A program made the position numbers and the translations under genes. From the NCBI RefSeq assembly GCF_035593345.1, contig NZ_CP141606.1, positions 2,356,001-2,420,000 of the forward strand: a stretch of DNA of 64,000 nucleotides, given 5' to 3'. The notes under the pieces were generated by a model. That model was not told the origin of the DNA. It searched no databases and saw only the letters and a list, made by a program, of their open reading frames with translations. The DNA comes from Lelliottia sp. JS-SCA-14. Lineage in GTDB: Bacteria > Pseudomonadota > Gammaproteobacteria > Enterobacterales > Enterobacteriaceae. Shown piece by piece: positions 1 to 9,913 of the stretch (position 1 is its first letter; each line of letters opens with the position of its first letter).

Positions 1-30
1 TAAAATCCCTCCCACCAGGCGGTGAGAGGG
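1..30 (-). terminator. Intrinsic terminator of azoR
   Basis: A 10-bp stem (positions 7-16 against 21-30, one mismatch) closes an AGGC loop. On the minus strand it is followed by a short T-rich tail at positions 6-1. It begins 8 bp past the azoR stop codon. Confidence 0.75.
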
Positions 31-38
31 GGAAATTC

Positions 39-770
<732 letters not shown>

Positions 771-846
771 TCAAAGCGGTGGTGTGGTACTCTATACCCA
801 TCATTCAAGTGAGATTTAGCCTGGCAGAGCACTGCCCCCTAACACT

Positions 847-3800
847 ATGACAGAACAACAAAAATTAACCTTCCCGATGCTGATGCAACAGCTCGATACG
901 CTGATGCTGCGCGACAAGCAGCGCTTCGCACGTCGCCTGCACGGGATTAAAAAGGTTAAAAATCCTGATGCACAACAGGCCATTTACCAGGAGATGGCGA
1001 AAGAGATTGAACAGTCAGCCGGGAAAGTCGTGCTGCGCGAAGCGGCACGCCCTAAGATTGAATACCCGCAAAACCTGCCCGTCAGCCAGAAGAAACAGGA
1101 AATCCTCGAAGCCGTGCGCGATCACCAGGTGGTGATTGTGGCCGGGGAAACGGGTTCCGGTAAAACCACGCAGCTGCCAAAAATCTGTATGGAGCTGGGG
1201 CGCGGGATCAAGGGCCTGATCGGTCATACCCAGCCGCGTCGTCTGGCGGCGCGTACCGTGGCGAACCGTATTGCTGAAGAGCTGCAAACGGAGCCGGGCG
1301 GTTGCATCGGCTATAAGGTGCGTTTCAGCGATCACGTCAGCGATAACACCATGGTCAAACTGATGACCGACGGTATTCTGCTGGCCGAAATCCAGCAGGA
1401 CCGCCTGCTGATGCAGTACGACACCATCATCATCGATGAAGCCCACGAGCGCAGTCTGAATATCGATTTCCTGCTCGGGTATCTGCGCGAGCTTCTGCCG
1501 CGTCGTCCGGATCTGAAAATCATCATTACCTCCGCGACCATCGATCCGGAGCGCTTCTCGCGCCACTTTAACAACGCGCCGATCATTGAAGTCTCTGGCC
1601 GTACCTATCCGGTAGAAGTGCGCTATCGCCCGATTGTGGAAGAGGCGGACGATGTCGATCGCGACCAGCTGCAGGCGATTTTTGACGCCGTGGATGAGCT
1701 GGGCCGCGAAAGCCCCGGCGACATCCTCATCTTTATGAGCGGTGAGCGCGAAATCCGCGACACCGCCGATGCCCTGAGCAAGCGCGATCTGCGCCACACG
1801 GAGATCCTGCCGCTCTACGCGCGCTTATCCAATAGCGAGCAGAACCGCGTGTTCCAGTCCCACAGCGGCCGTCGGATCGTGCTGGCGACCAACGTCGCCG
1901 AAACCTCGCTGACGGTGCCGGGCATTAAATATGTGATCGACCCCGGCACGGCGCGCATCAGCCGCTACAGCTATCGAACCAAGGTCCAGCGCCTGCCGAT
2001 CGAGCCGGTTTCACAGGCCTCGGCGAATCAGCGTAAGGGCCGCTGCGGTCGTGTCTCGGAAGGTATCTGTATTCGCCTCTATTCCGAGGACGATTTCCTG
2101 TCGCGCCCGGAATTTACCGACCCGGAAATTCTGCGTACTAACCTCGCATCCGTCATCCTGCAGATGACCGCGCTCGGTCTGGGCGATATTGCCGCGTTCC
2201 CGTTTGTCGAAGCGCCGGATAAACGCAATATCCAGGACGGCGTGCGCCTGTTGGAAGAGCTGGGTGCGATTACCACCGACGAACAGGTAACTGCCTACAA
2301 ACTGACGCCGATGGGCCGTCAGCTGAGCCAGCTGCCGGTGGACCCGCGTCTGGCGCGTATGGTGATTGAGGCGCAAAAACACGGCTGCGTGCGCGAGGCG
2401 ATGATTATCACCTCAGCGCTGTCCATTCAGGACCCGCGCGAGCGCCCGATGGACAAGAAGCAGGCGTCCGACGAAAAACATCAGCGCTTCCACGACAAAG
2501 AGTCGGATTTCCTCGCCTTTGTGAATCTGTGGAACTACCTCGGCGAGCAGCAAAAAGCGCTGTCGTCGAACCAGTTCCGCCGCCAGTGTAAGGTCGAATA
2601 TCTCAACTATCTGCGCGTGCGCGAGTGGCAGGATATCTACACCCAGCTGCGCCAGGTGGTGAAAGAGCTGGGCATTCCGGTGAACAGCGAACCGGCGGAG
2701 TACCGTGAAATTCACGTGGCACTGCTGACCGGGCTGTTGTCCCATATCGGCATGAAAGACGCCGATAAGCAGGAATATACCGGCGCGCGTAACGCCCGTT
2801 TCTCCATCTTCCCAGGTTCTGGCTTATTCAAGAAACCGCCGAAATGGACCATCGTGGCGGAGCTGGTGGAAACCAGCCGTCTGTGGGGTCGCATCGCGGC
2901 GCGCATCGATCCCGAGTGGGTCGAGCCGGTGGCGCAGCATCTGCTGAAACGCTCGTACAGTGAACCGCACTGGGAACGCGCGCAGGGTGCGGTGATGGCG
3001 ACGGAAAAAGTGACCGTTTACGGCCTGCCGGTCGTGGCGGCGCGGAAGGTGAACTACAGCCTGATCGACCCGGCGCTCTCCCGCGAGCTGTTTATCCGCC
3101 ACGCGCTGGTGGAGGGCGACTGGCAGACGCGTCACGCCTTCTTCCGTGAAAATCTGAAATTGCGCGCAGAAGTGGAAGAGCTGGAGCACAAATCCCGCCG
3201 TCGAGACATCCTCGTGGACGATGAAGCGCTGTTTGAGTTTTACGACCAGCGCATCAGCCACGACGTGGTTTCTGCGCGTCACTTCGACAGTTGGTGGAAA
3301 AAGGCCAGCAAAGAGTCGCCGGACCTGCTCAACTTTGAAAAGAGCATGCTGATTAAAGAGGGCGCGGAGCAGGTCAGCAAGCTGGACTACCCGAACTTCT
3401 GGCATCAGGGCAACCTCAAGCTGCGTCTGACCTATCAGTTTGAGCCAGGCGCGGACGCCGACGGCGTGACCGTTCACATTCCGCTGCCGCTGCTCAATCA
3501 GGTGGATGAGGGCGGTTTTGAGTGGCAAATTCCCGGCCTGCGCCGAGAGCTCATCATTGCACTGATTAAGTCCCTGCCGAAACCGGTGCGGCGTAACTTT
3601 GTTCCGGCCCCGAACTACGCCGAAGCCTTCTTGGGCCGCGTCACGCCGCTGGAGCTGCCGCTGCTCGACGCGCTGGAGAAGGAGTTGCGCCGTATGTCTG
3701 GCGTGACCATTGACCGCGAGTCCTGGCACTGGGATCAGGTGCCCGATCACCTGAAAATCACCTTCCGGGTGGTGGATGACAAAAACAAAAAGCTCAACGA

Positions 3801-4749
3801 AGGCCGCTCGCTGACGGAGCTGAAAGAGGCGCTGAAAGGCAAAGTGCAGGAGACGCTCTCGGCGGTAGCGGACGACGGTATCGAACAGAGCGGATTGCAC
3901 ATCTGGAGCTTCGGCAATCTGCCGGACCATTACGAGCAGAAGCGCGGCAACTATAAGGTGAAAGCCTGGCCTGCGCTGGTGGATGAGCGCGACAGCGTGG
4001 CGATCAAGTTGTTTGATAATCCGCAGGAGCAACAGCAGGCGATGTGGCGCGGTCTGCGCCGCTTGCTGCTGCTGAACATCCCGTCGCCGATCAAATATCT
4101 GCACGAAAAGTTGCCGAACAAAGCCAAGCTCGGACTGTACTTCAACCCGTATGGTAAGGTGCTGGATCTGATCGACGACTGTATCTCCTGCGGTGTGGAC
4201 AAGCTGATTGACGAAGCGGGCGGACCGGTGTGGACGGAAGAGGGCTTTGCCGCCTTGCACGACAAAGTGCGCGCCGGGCTGAACGAGACGGTGGTGACTA
4301 TCGCGAAGCAGGTCGAACAGATCCTGACGGCGGTGTTCAATATCAACAAACGCCTGAAAGGGCGCGTGGATATGACCATGGCGCTGGCCCTGTCAGACGT
4401 GAAAGCGCAGATGGGCGGGCTGGTGTATCGCGGGTTTGTCACCGGGAACGGCTTCAAACGTCTTGGCGATACCTTGCGCTATCTGAATGCGATCGAAAAA
4501 CGTCTTGAGAAACTGGCCGTCGATCCGCACCGCGATCGCGCGCAGATGCTGAAAGTGGAGAGCGTCCAGCAGGCGTGGCAGCAGTGGTTAAACAAACTGC
4601 CGCCCGCGCGCCGCGACGACGAAGATGTGCAGGAGATCCGCTGGATGATCGAAGAGTTGCGCGTCAGCTTCTTCGCGCAGCAGCTGGGAACGCCGTATCC
4701 GATCTCCGATAAGCGTATTTTGCAAGCGATGGAGCAAATTACAGGTTAA
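847..4749 (+). CDS. hrpA: ATP-dependent RNA helicase HrpA (DEAH box)
   Basis: This large DEAH/RHA helicase unwinds RNA using ATP. In E. coli it has been linked to mRNA processing and to dealing with stalled ribosomes. Visible motifs are Walker A GETGSGKT at about residues 100-107, the DEAH box at 197-200, SAT at 229-231, and the late helicase motif QRKGRCGR. A long C-terminal region of roughly 700 residues follows, including the HrpA-type extension. The 1300-residue length equals that of E. coli HrpA. The ATG at 847 is the only start that gives the conserved MTEQQKLTFPML opening. The gene is followed by a tandem REP array ending in a terminator-like hairpin. Nothing looks damaged. Confidence 0.97.
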   Translation: MTEQQKLTFPMLMQQLDTLMLRDKQRFARRLHGIKKVKNPDAQQAIYQEMAKEIEQSAGKVVLREAARPKIEYPQNLPVSQKKQEILEAVRDHQVVIVAGETGSGKTTQLPKICMELGRGIKGLIGHTQPRRLAARTVANRIAEELQTEPGGCIGYKVRFSDHVSDNTMVKLMTDGILLAEIQQDRLLMQYDTIIIDEAHERSLNIDFLLGYLRELLPRRPDLKIIITSATIDPERFSRHFNNAPIIEVSGRTYPVEVRYRPIVEEADDVDRDQLQAIFDAVDELGRESPGDILIFMSGEREIRDTADALSKRDLRHTEILPLYARLSNSEQNRVFQSHSGRRIVLATNVAETSLTVPGIKYVIDPGTARISRYSYRTKVQRLPIEPVSQASANQRKGRCGRVSEGICIRLYSEDDFLSRPEFTDPEILRTNLASVILQMTALGLGDIAAFPFVEAPDKRNIQDGVRLLEELGAITTDEQVTAYKLTPMGRQLSQLPVDPRLARMVIEAQKHGCVREAMIITSALSIQDPRERPMDKKQASDEKHQRFHDKESDFLAFVNLWNYLGEQQKALSSNQFRRQCKVEYLNYLRVREWQDIYTQLRQVVKELGIPVNSEPAEYREIHVALLTGLLSHIGMKDADKQEYTGARNARFSIFPGSGLFKKPPKWTIVAELVETSRLWGRIAARIDPEWVEPVAQHLLKRSYSEPHWERAQGAVMATEKVTVYGLPVVAARKVNYSLIDPALSRELFIRHALVEGDWQTRHAFFRENLKLRAEVEELEHKSRRRDILVDDEALFEFYDQRISHDVVSARHFDSWWKKASKESPDLLNFEKSMLIKEGAEQVSKLDYPNFWHQGNLKLRLTYQFEPGADADGVTVHIPLPLLNQVDEGGFEWQIPGLRRELIIALIKSLPKPVRRNFVPAPNYAEAFLGRVTPLELPLLDALEKELRRMSGVTIDRESWHWDQVPDHLKITFRVVDDKNKKLNEGRSLTELKEALKGKVQETLSAVADDGIEQSGLHIWSFGNLPDHYEQKRGNYKVKAWPALVDERDSVAIKLFDNPQEQQQAMWRGLRRLLLLNIPSPIKYLHEKLPNKAKLGLYFNPYGKVLDLIDDCISCGVDKLIDEAGGPVWTEEGFAALHDKVRAGLNETVVTIAKQVEQILTAVFNINKRLKGRVDMTMALALSDVKAQMGGLVYRGFVTGNGFKRLGDTLRYLNAIEKRLEKLAVDPHRDRAQMLKVESVQQAWQQWLNKLPPARRDDEDVQEIRWMIEELRVSFFAQQLGTPYPISDKRILQAMEQITG

Positions 4750-4755
4750 ACCCCG

Positions 4756-4962
4756 CCCGGTGGCGCTGCGCTTACCGGGCCTACAAAACCGTCGTGGGCC
4801 GGGTGAGGTTTGTGCGGTCTGGTGCCCGGTGGCGCTGCGCTTACCGGGCCTACAAAACCGTCGTGGATCGGGTGAGGTTTGTGCGGTCTGGAGCCCGGTG
4901 GTGCTGCGCTTACCGGGCCTACAAAACCATCGTAGGCCGGGTAAGGCGTAGCCGCCACCCGG
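4756..4962. repeat. Tandem REP array, three units of 69 bp
   Basis: Near-identical units start at 4756, 4825 and 4894, each opening with CCCGGTGGCGCTGCGCTTAC and running through a CCTACAAAACC linker. Units 1 and 2 end with a GGTGAGGTTTGTGCGGTCTGG stretch. Unit 3 diverges after about 50 bp into a classic REP, GCCGGGTAAGGCGTAGCCGC. The same GTGAGGTT(T/C)GTGCGGTCTGGAGCC stretch recurs near 5486-5508, tying the two nearby repeat clusters together. These are extragenic palindromic elements, not coding. Confidence 0.9.
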
Positions 4963-4968
4963 CTTTTT
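4936..4968 (+). terminator. REP-embedded terminator after hrpA
   Basis: The last REP forms a 7-bp GCCGGGT/ACCCGGC stem (4936-4942 with 4957-4963), with internal pairing, followed directly by five T residues. It could end hrpA transcription. Confidence 0.6.
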
Positions 4969-4987
4969 CTTCGGGCAGGATTGCAGC

Positions 4988-5344
4988 TTATCCTTTCCAG
5001 CGAGCCCGCTGACCGCGTACGTCGACGTGCGTGAACGTCTTATAACTTCCCAGCCCCAGCGTCTCCGGATAATGCTCATCAAACCAGCGATACACCGCTG
5101 ACGGCGTACTTCCTGCAATCACAATATCCGCCGCGATCCCCTGTAAATGCTGGCTATTCGGCACTCCACCAACGGCTTTATTATGCGTCGGACACCGGCA
5201 GCCGCAGTTAATGGTGACAGGCGCATCGAACGCGCATCGCGCTCTTTCCAGCACCGCGATAAGCTCCTGCGAAATACTCATAAAACCGCACCCGCACCGG
5301 CATGCAAACTCGCTGGTGCTGAAATGTTCAGAAAGATTCCCCAT
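4988..5344 (-). CDS. M15-family peptidase (D-Ala-D-Ala carboxypeptidase/endolysin-like)
   Basis: This 118-residue protein resembles the Peptidase_M15_3 domain found in phage endolysins and small D-Ala-D-Ala carboxypeptidases. These zinc enzymes cleave peptidoglycan peptides. The likely zinc ligands are His66 and Asp73 in NSQHLQGIAAD and His106 in THVDVR. An N-terminal SEFACRCGCG cluster is common in the family. There is no signal peptide, so an exported role would need a holin or other route. None is adjacent, and no other phage gene is seen. GGGGAA upstream supports the start at 5344. It stands alone between REP clusters, and its cellular role is unknown. Confidence 0.8.
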   Translation of the reverse strand: MGNLSEHFSTSEFACRCGCGFMSISQELIAVLERARCAFDAPVTINCGCRCPTHNKAVGGVPNSQHLQGIAADIVIAGSTPSAVYRWFDEHYPETLGLGSYKTFTHVDVRGQRARWKG

Positions 5345-5448
5345 GTGTGTTCCCCGTCGATAATCTCAATACCAGACAGAGTACGCGGTGAAAGAAAACA
5401 GAAGGGGGCAATAGGCAGGCGCGGGAGGGCATTAAATGATGAGCCCGG

Positions 5449-5480
5449 TAGGCCGGGTAAGGCGTAGCCGCCACCCGGCG
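5449..5480. repeat. Single REP element
   Basis: GCCGGGT (5452-5458) pairs with ACCCGGC (5473-5479) around AAGGCGTAGCCGCC. This is the same core as the final REP after hrpA. Confidence 0.8.
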
Positions 5481-5507
5481 CAGAGGTGAGGTTCGTGCGG
5501 TCTGGAG

Positions 5508-5539
5508 CCCTCACCCCAAGCCTCTCCCACGGGTGAGGG
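5508..5539. repeat. CCCTCACCC/GGGTGAGGG inverted repeat
   Basis: A perfect 9-bp inverted repeat (5508-5516 with 5531-5539) begins 12 bp past the stop of the outer membrane efflux gene on the minus strand. It resembles the CCCTCACCCC...CTCTCCC intergenic repeat common in enterobacteria and may also slow transcription. There is no clear T-run, so terminator function is uncertain. Confidence 0.6.
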
Positions 5540-5550
5540 AGATAATGCTT

Positions 5551-6924
5551 TTACCTCCATCCCCCGCCCAGCGCCTTATACAGATCAATCTGCGCCAGCA
5601 GCAGATTATTTTTCACCTGCACCACGCTGGTTTGCACTGAGAACAGCGTGCGCTGTGCGTCGAGGACGTCCAGATAGGACGAGTACCCGTTGCGATAGCG
5701 ATTTTGTGCGATGCGCAGGGTCTCTTGCGCTACGTCCTGCTGTGCTAGCAGCTCGGTCAGCTGTTCCTGATAGCGCGTGATGGCATCCAGACTGTCGTTC
5801 ACTTCCCGGAAAGCGTTGCGCACGGTTTTTTCATAGGCGTACAGCGCCTGATTGCGCTGGGACTGGGAAATATCCACCTGCGCGTTCAGCGCCTGGCGGT
5901 TCAGCAGCGGTGCCAGGATACTCCCGCCAAGACTCCAGAGCTGCAGGGGGTTATCCAGCAAGCCCGGCAAAGTGCGATCCTGTACCGATCCCGTGGCGGT
6001 GAGGTTGATCGACGGCAACAGGCTGGCGCGAGAGGCGGCGAGCGAGGCGTCGGCTGCAATCAGCTGGCGTTCCGCCTGCACGATATCCGGGCGGCGATTG
6101 AGCAGCGACGAGGGCAGCTGTGACGGGAGTTGCAGCGGCGTCAGCGAGCTGAAACTGTCGCTGCGCGCCACCTCGCCGGGATTGTCTCCCAGCAGCTGAC
6201 TGAGGGCATTTTCCTGCACGGCGATCTGGTGCTGAAGCAGCGGGATCTGCGCTCGCGTGGATCGCAGTTCGGAGTCGGACTGCATCAGCTCCAGCCGTGA
6301 GCTGTAGCCCGTTTCAAACTGGCGTTTAGCCAGCGCCAACGCATCTTCCCGCGATTTGACCGTCGACTGCGTCACGCGCAACTGCTCATCCAGTGAAAGC
6401 AGGGTGACATAGCCCGACGCCACCGACGACGCGACCGTAAGATCCGCGGCGGCGGCTGCCGCTTTTTGTGCTTCCAGCGTGGCTTCGGCGGCATTCGCGG
6501 TACTGCGGTTAACGCCCCAGATATCCACGTCATAGCTGGCGGTGAGACTGCCTTTGTACAAGGTGCTGTAAACCGGCAGCCCGGTGGCGGCGGACTGCGC
6601 ACGCGCCCGGGTGCCGCTCACGCCTGCATCGAGCGACGGAAACAGGCTGCTGTCGGCGGCGTAAACGCGCGCCTGATATTCGTTGATCCGCTCGCGGGCA
6701 ATCAGCACGTCGCTGTTATTTTGCAACGCCCGATCGACGTAGCGGTTGAGGTGGTTATCGTGAAAATTTCGCCACCACAGCTGTTCTGCCGGGCTGGCGG
6801 GGCCGGTGGCAGCGCGCCACTGGGCCGGGATTTGCAGCGAGTTTTTCGCCGGGGCGACATCTGCCGACTGACACCCGGCCAGCCACAGGGCGACGAGGGC
6901 GCAGGCCACGGGACGAAGCGTCAT
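5551..6924 (-). CDS. Outer membrane efflux lipoprotein (NodT/OprM type)
   Basis: This is the outer membrane channel of a tripartite exporter. The first 18 residues form a lipoprotein signal ending in the lipobox LAGC, with Cys18 as lipidation site. The rest has the duplicated TolC-like helical pattern typical of the NodT branch: PAEQLWWRNFHD, DVDIWGVNRST, NRRPDIVQAERQL and a final QRTLFSVQTSVVQVKNNLLLAQIDLYKALGGGW. Its 457 residues are usual for the family. Its start codon overlaps the stop of the HlyD gene by 4 bp (ATGA), so the two are translationally coupled. Substrates are not shown by the sequence. Confidence 0.9.
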   Translation of the reverse strand: MTLRPVACALVALWLAGCQSADVAPAKNSLQIPAQWRAATGPASPAEQLWWRNFHDNHLNRYVDRALQNNSDVLIARERINEYQARVYAADSSLFPSLDAGVSGTRARAQSAATGLPVYSTLYKGSLTASYDVDIWGVNRSTANAAEATLEAQKAAAAAADLTVASSVASGYVTLLSLDEQLRVTQSTVKSREDALALAKRQFETGYSSRLELMQSDSELRSTRAQIPLLQHQIAVQENALSQLLGDNPGEVARSDSFSSLTPLQLPSQLPSSLLNRRPDIVQAERQLIAADASLAASRASLLPSINLTATGSVQDRTLPGLLDNPLQLWSLGGSILAPLLNRQALNAQVDISQSQRNQALYAYEKTVRNAFREVNDSLDAITRYQEQLTELLAQQDVAQETLRIAQNRYRNGYSSYLDVLDAQRTLFSVQTSVVQVKNNLLLAQIDLYKALGGGWR

Positions 6925-8003
6925 TCTTTCGCCTCCCGCGTGTCAATGTTCACCTGCACGGACATCCCTGGGCGCAGCAGGGCGGTCTCTTCCGGTTTGC
7001 CGAGCACTTCAATACGCACCGGAATTCGCTGGGCAATTTTGACAAAGTTGCCGGTGGCGTTATCCGGCGTGATGGCGCTGAACTCCACGCCGGTCGCCGG
7101 AGAGATACTCTGCACGCGGCCCTGATACTTTTTATTGTTCAGTGCATCGACGGTAAAGGTGACCGATTGCCCGACGCGCAGATCCGCCAGCTGCGTCTCT
7201 TTGATGTTGGCGATGACCCAATGCTGCGGCGGAACCAGCGTCGTGAGATGCGTTCCGGCGGTGACGTACGCGCCGAGACGCACGGCAATCTGCCCGAGCT
7301 GACCGTCGCGCGGGGCGATAATCCGCGTGTTCTGCAGATCGATCTGCGCCAGCTCCAGCGCGGCTTTCGCACTCTCGACGTCCGCTTCCAGCGAGCCGCG
7401 ATTGACGATCACGGTTTGCAGATCCTGACGCGACATTTCCAGCGTGGCTTTGGCCTGGTCGATATCGGCGCTGCCCTGAGCGGCGCTGGCGAGAGCCGCG
7501 TCGCGCTCGCGAATGGAGAGCGAACCGTCGGCGGTGAGATCCTTCACGCGCTTTAAATCTGCCTGCGTTTTCAGGCTCTGGGCACGGGCGTTTTTCAGCG
7601 CCGCGTCGTTGCGGGCAATCACCGCTTCAGCGCTTTTCCGCTGCTGGAGATTGTTTTCCAGCGCCGCCTGTTTCATTGCCAGCTGGGCCTCGGCCTGATG
7701 CACGCGCTGGTGGTAGATGCGGTCGTCAATCTGCAGCAGCAGGTCGCCTTTTTTGACCTGCTCGAAATCCTGCACCTTCACTTCGGTGATGTAGCCGTTG
7801 ACCTGCGGACTGATAAAGGTGGTCTGCCCGCGCACGTAGGCGTTATCGGTAAACTGGGTGTGACGCGTGAAAGGCGGCAACTGCCAGGCGTAGAGGATCA
7901 CCAGTACCCCGACGATGCCGATGGCTGCCGCGGTAAAAATAGAAACAATGCGCAAGTTATTGCGGGTGTTGGCCTGCTCTTTGGCGGCATCCTGCTGACT
8001 CAT
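6921..8003 (-). CDS. HlyD/EmrA-family periplasmic adaptor
   Basis: This membrane fusion protein bridges an inner membrane MFS pump to an outer membrane channel. It has one N-terminal membrane segment at about residues 20-42, a lipoyl-like half (YVRGQTTFISPQVNGYITEVKVQDFEQVKKGDLLLQID), and a long alpha-helical hairpin at about residues 95-215. The second lipoyl half and beta-barrel follow (ARDGQLGQIAVRLGAYVTAGTHLTTLVP...). The form matches EmrA-type adaptors. GGGAGA precedes the ATG at 8003. It is the middle gene of a minus-strand operon, 45 bp downstream of the MFS gene and overlapping the channel gene. Confidence 0.9.
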   Translation of the reverse strand: MSQQDAAKEQANTRNNLRIVSIFTAAAIGIVGVLVILYAWQLPPFTRHTQFTDNAYVRGQTTFISPQVNGYITEVKVQDFEQVKKGDLLLQIDDRIYHQRVHQAEAQLAMKQAALENNLQQRKSAEAVIARNDAALKNARAQSLKTQADLKRVKDLTADGSLSIRERDAALASAAQGSADIDQAKATLEMSRQDLQTVIVNRGSLEADVESAKAALELAQIDLQNTRIIAPRDGQLGQIAVRLGAYVTAGTHLTTLVPPQHWVIANIKETQLADLRVGQSVTFTVDALNNKKYQGRVQSISPATGVEFSAITPDNATGNFVKIAQRIPVRIEVLGKPEETALLRPGMSVQVNIDTREAKE

Positions 8004-8048
8004 AACGTCTCCCGGGGTAAAGCCATGTTCATTATTGATTTTCTTCTG

Positions 8049-9701
8049 TTATTTGGTGCCCGTGGCGCGTTTTAGCGCCATCCGGGCGGTGATTCTCAGG
8101 CGCAGCAAGCGCCACAAAATCCAGACCAGCGTGGCGGTGGCAATCCCCGCCGTCAGCATATAGGTATCGTTATAGGCCAAAATATTGGCCTCCAGCGTGG
8201 TGACGGTTTGCAGCTGCAGCACGGCCTGAGTGCCAAGCAGGGCGCTGTCGCCAATCAAATTCTGGTACATCTGGCTGTACATTTGTAGCCGCTCGTTGAC
8301 CAGCGGATTCAGCGTGGTGAGCTGATCGGCTAATAAACTGGAGTGATATTTCTCGCGCCAGGTCTGAAAGGTGCCGAGGATCGCGGAACCGAGCAGGCCG
8401 CCCACATTCTGGCTCATGCCAAACAGCACCGAGAAGCTGACCAGGTTGCGCGGATCGGCAATCACGCCGCCAATTCCCGCCAGCATCGCCGGGGCGAGGA
8501 AAAACGCGCTGCCAAAGCCGAGCAAGAACTGGCTGAGCATCAGCTGATCCGGGCGGGTTAAGCTGGTGGACTGGCTGTCGAGCAGGGAGGCGACAATCAT
8601 CAGCAGCAGGGAGGTGACGATCGGCCAGGCCAGTTTGGTCGGCTTAATGGTCAGACAGCTGGCGACAATCCCGCAGGCGATCCCGGCGAAGATCGACCAG
8701 GCCAGGTGGGTCATTTGTTCGTTCTGCAACCCGACATACTGCAGCCAGCCGATCACCCCGGTGTTTTGCTCCGCCAGCACGATGCGGATCAGCAGCATAA
8801 TCAGCCCCAGGCGCAGAATGCTGCCGCTGGAGAGCCAGCGGGTATTGAGCAGCGGGTTGCTGCGGTTGTGTTCAAAGACGATGGCGGAGAGGATCAGCAC
8901 CAGCGAGGCCGCCAGCGCCCAGCCGATCCACGGCGCTTCAAACCACCAGTCGAGACGCCCGAGGGACAGCACCGCGCAGAGCAGCGCCATGCCCGGTGCC
9001 AGCAGGAAGAAGGTGATGAAATCTTTCTTCTCAAAGACTTTTTTTCGATCGCCGGGCGGGAGTTTCAGGGCGATCACGCACCCGAGCGAAATCAGCGCCA
9101 GGCCGAGCTCGAAGAAATAGAGCCCGCGCCATTCGTCGAGCTGCAACAGTTCGGTGGAGAACAGGCGGGCGATGGGGATGGCCAGCGAGGAGCCGGTGAT
9201 CCCGATGGTCAGCGCTTTAAGACGATGTTTCGCGGGCCAGGCCTGAATCTGATAGTAAATGCCCAGCGAGCTCAGGGCGGCGGCGACCATCCCGTGAGCG
9301 GCGCGGACCATCAGCGCGGAACTCAAATCGTTGACGAACAGGTGGAAAAAGGTCACCAGCACATAGAGCACCAGAAACCCTTCCGTAAAGGCGCGCAGCC
9401 CGAACTGCTGGCGAAATTTCACCAGCAGCAGGTTGATCGAGACGTTGGTCATCACGTAGACGGCGGGAAGCCAGGCGATCTCCGTCGACCAGACGGCAAA
9501 AGTGCCCTGCAAATTTTGCAGGTTGGCGGCGACCATCGCGTTGCCGAGCGCACCCGTCAGGCAGACCAGTAAACCCACCACGCCATAGGCCACGCGTTTT
9601 GGCGTGCTGTGAAGGGGTGTCGAAGGCGAACCGAGCAGGGCGGGTTTCTCATGTGGCTGCCACTCGCGAGGAGCATAAGGATCGCGTTGAGGCAGGCGCA
9701 T
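8049..9701 (-). CDS. MFS transporter, DHA2-like, of a tripartite efflux system
   Basis: This inner membrane pump of 550 residues has a cytoplasmic N-terminal tail of about 35 residues and then about 14 hydrophobic segments, as in EmrB-like DHA2 drug:H+ antiporters. Visible blocks include AWLPAVYVMTNVSINLLLVKF, the loop RAAHGMVAAALSSLGIYY, and FLLGFGSAFFLAPAMLAGIGG near the C-terminal half. It is the first gene of an operon with an HlyD adaptor and a NodT channel, which makes a complete envelope-spanning pump. No regulator gene is adjacent. The start at 9701 yields a family-like tail. Possible substrates include drugs, phenolics or bile compounds, but this is inference. Confidence 0.88.
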   Translation of the reverse strand: MRLPQRDPYAPREWQPHEKPALLGSPSTPLHSTPKRVAYGVVGLLVCLTGALGNAMVAANLQNLQGTFAVWSTEIAWLPAVYVMTNVSINLLLVKFRQQFGLRAFTEGFLVLYVLVTFFHLFVNDLSSALMVRAAHGMVAAALSSLGIYYQIQAWPAKHRLKALTIGITGSSLAIPIARLFSTELLQLDEWRGLYFFELGLALISLGCVIALKLPPGDRKKVFEKKDFITFFLLAPGMALLCAVLSLGRLDWWFEAPWIGWALAASLVLILSAIVFEHNRSNPLLNTRWLSSGSILRLGLIMLLIRIVLAEQNTGVIGWLQYVGLQNEQMTHLAWSIFAGIACGIVASCLTIKPTKLAWPIVTSLLLMIVASLLDSQSTSLTRPDQLMLSQFLLGFGSAFFLAPAMLAGIGGVIADPRNLVSFSVLFGMSQNVGGLLGSAILGTFQTWREKYHSSLLADQLTTLNPLVNERLQMYSQMYQNLIGDSALLGTQAVLQLQTVTTLEANILAYNDTYMLTAGIATATLVWILWRLLRLRITARMALKRATGTK

Positions 9702-9913
9702 AACGTCAGTTACCTTTGGAAAAATTGAATAGTTAGTGGGCTAACGATTCTACCTGTGGCAGAAATCATAATTCAAGTGAATATGAAATAGTTCATTAAA
9801 TCAAATATGATTGCCGCCATCTGCGGTAACGGGCGGGCGGCTTTCGGAGAGATCCTCTGTTTCGTCACGACATACGCGTTACTCTGAACATAACCTGATG
9901 TAAGGAGGTCACG

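Noticed and set aside
2824..4260. 478-codon open frame antisense to hrpA
   Set aside because: Arg/Gln/His-rich translation typical of a reverse-strand shadow; hrpA is intact on the plus strand.
4756..4962. CRISPR-like periodic repeats
   Set aside because: The whole 69-bp unit is copied, with no unique spacers, and units are palindromic REPs; no cas genes nearby. The 102-bp array at 59.2 kb fails for the same reasons.
4588..5118. Reading frame with repeated FCRPGKRSATG peptide
   Set aside because: The repeated peptide is translated REP DNA, not a real repeat protein; the same string appears in the REP array at 59.2 kb.
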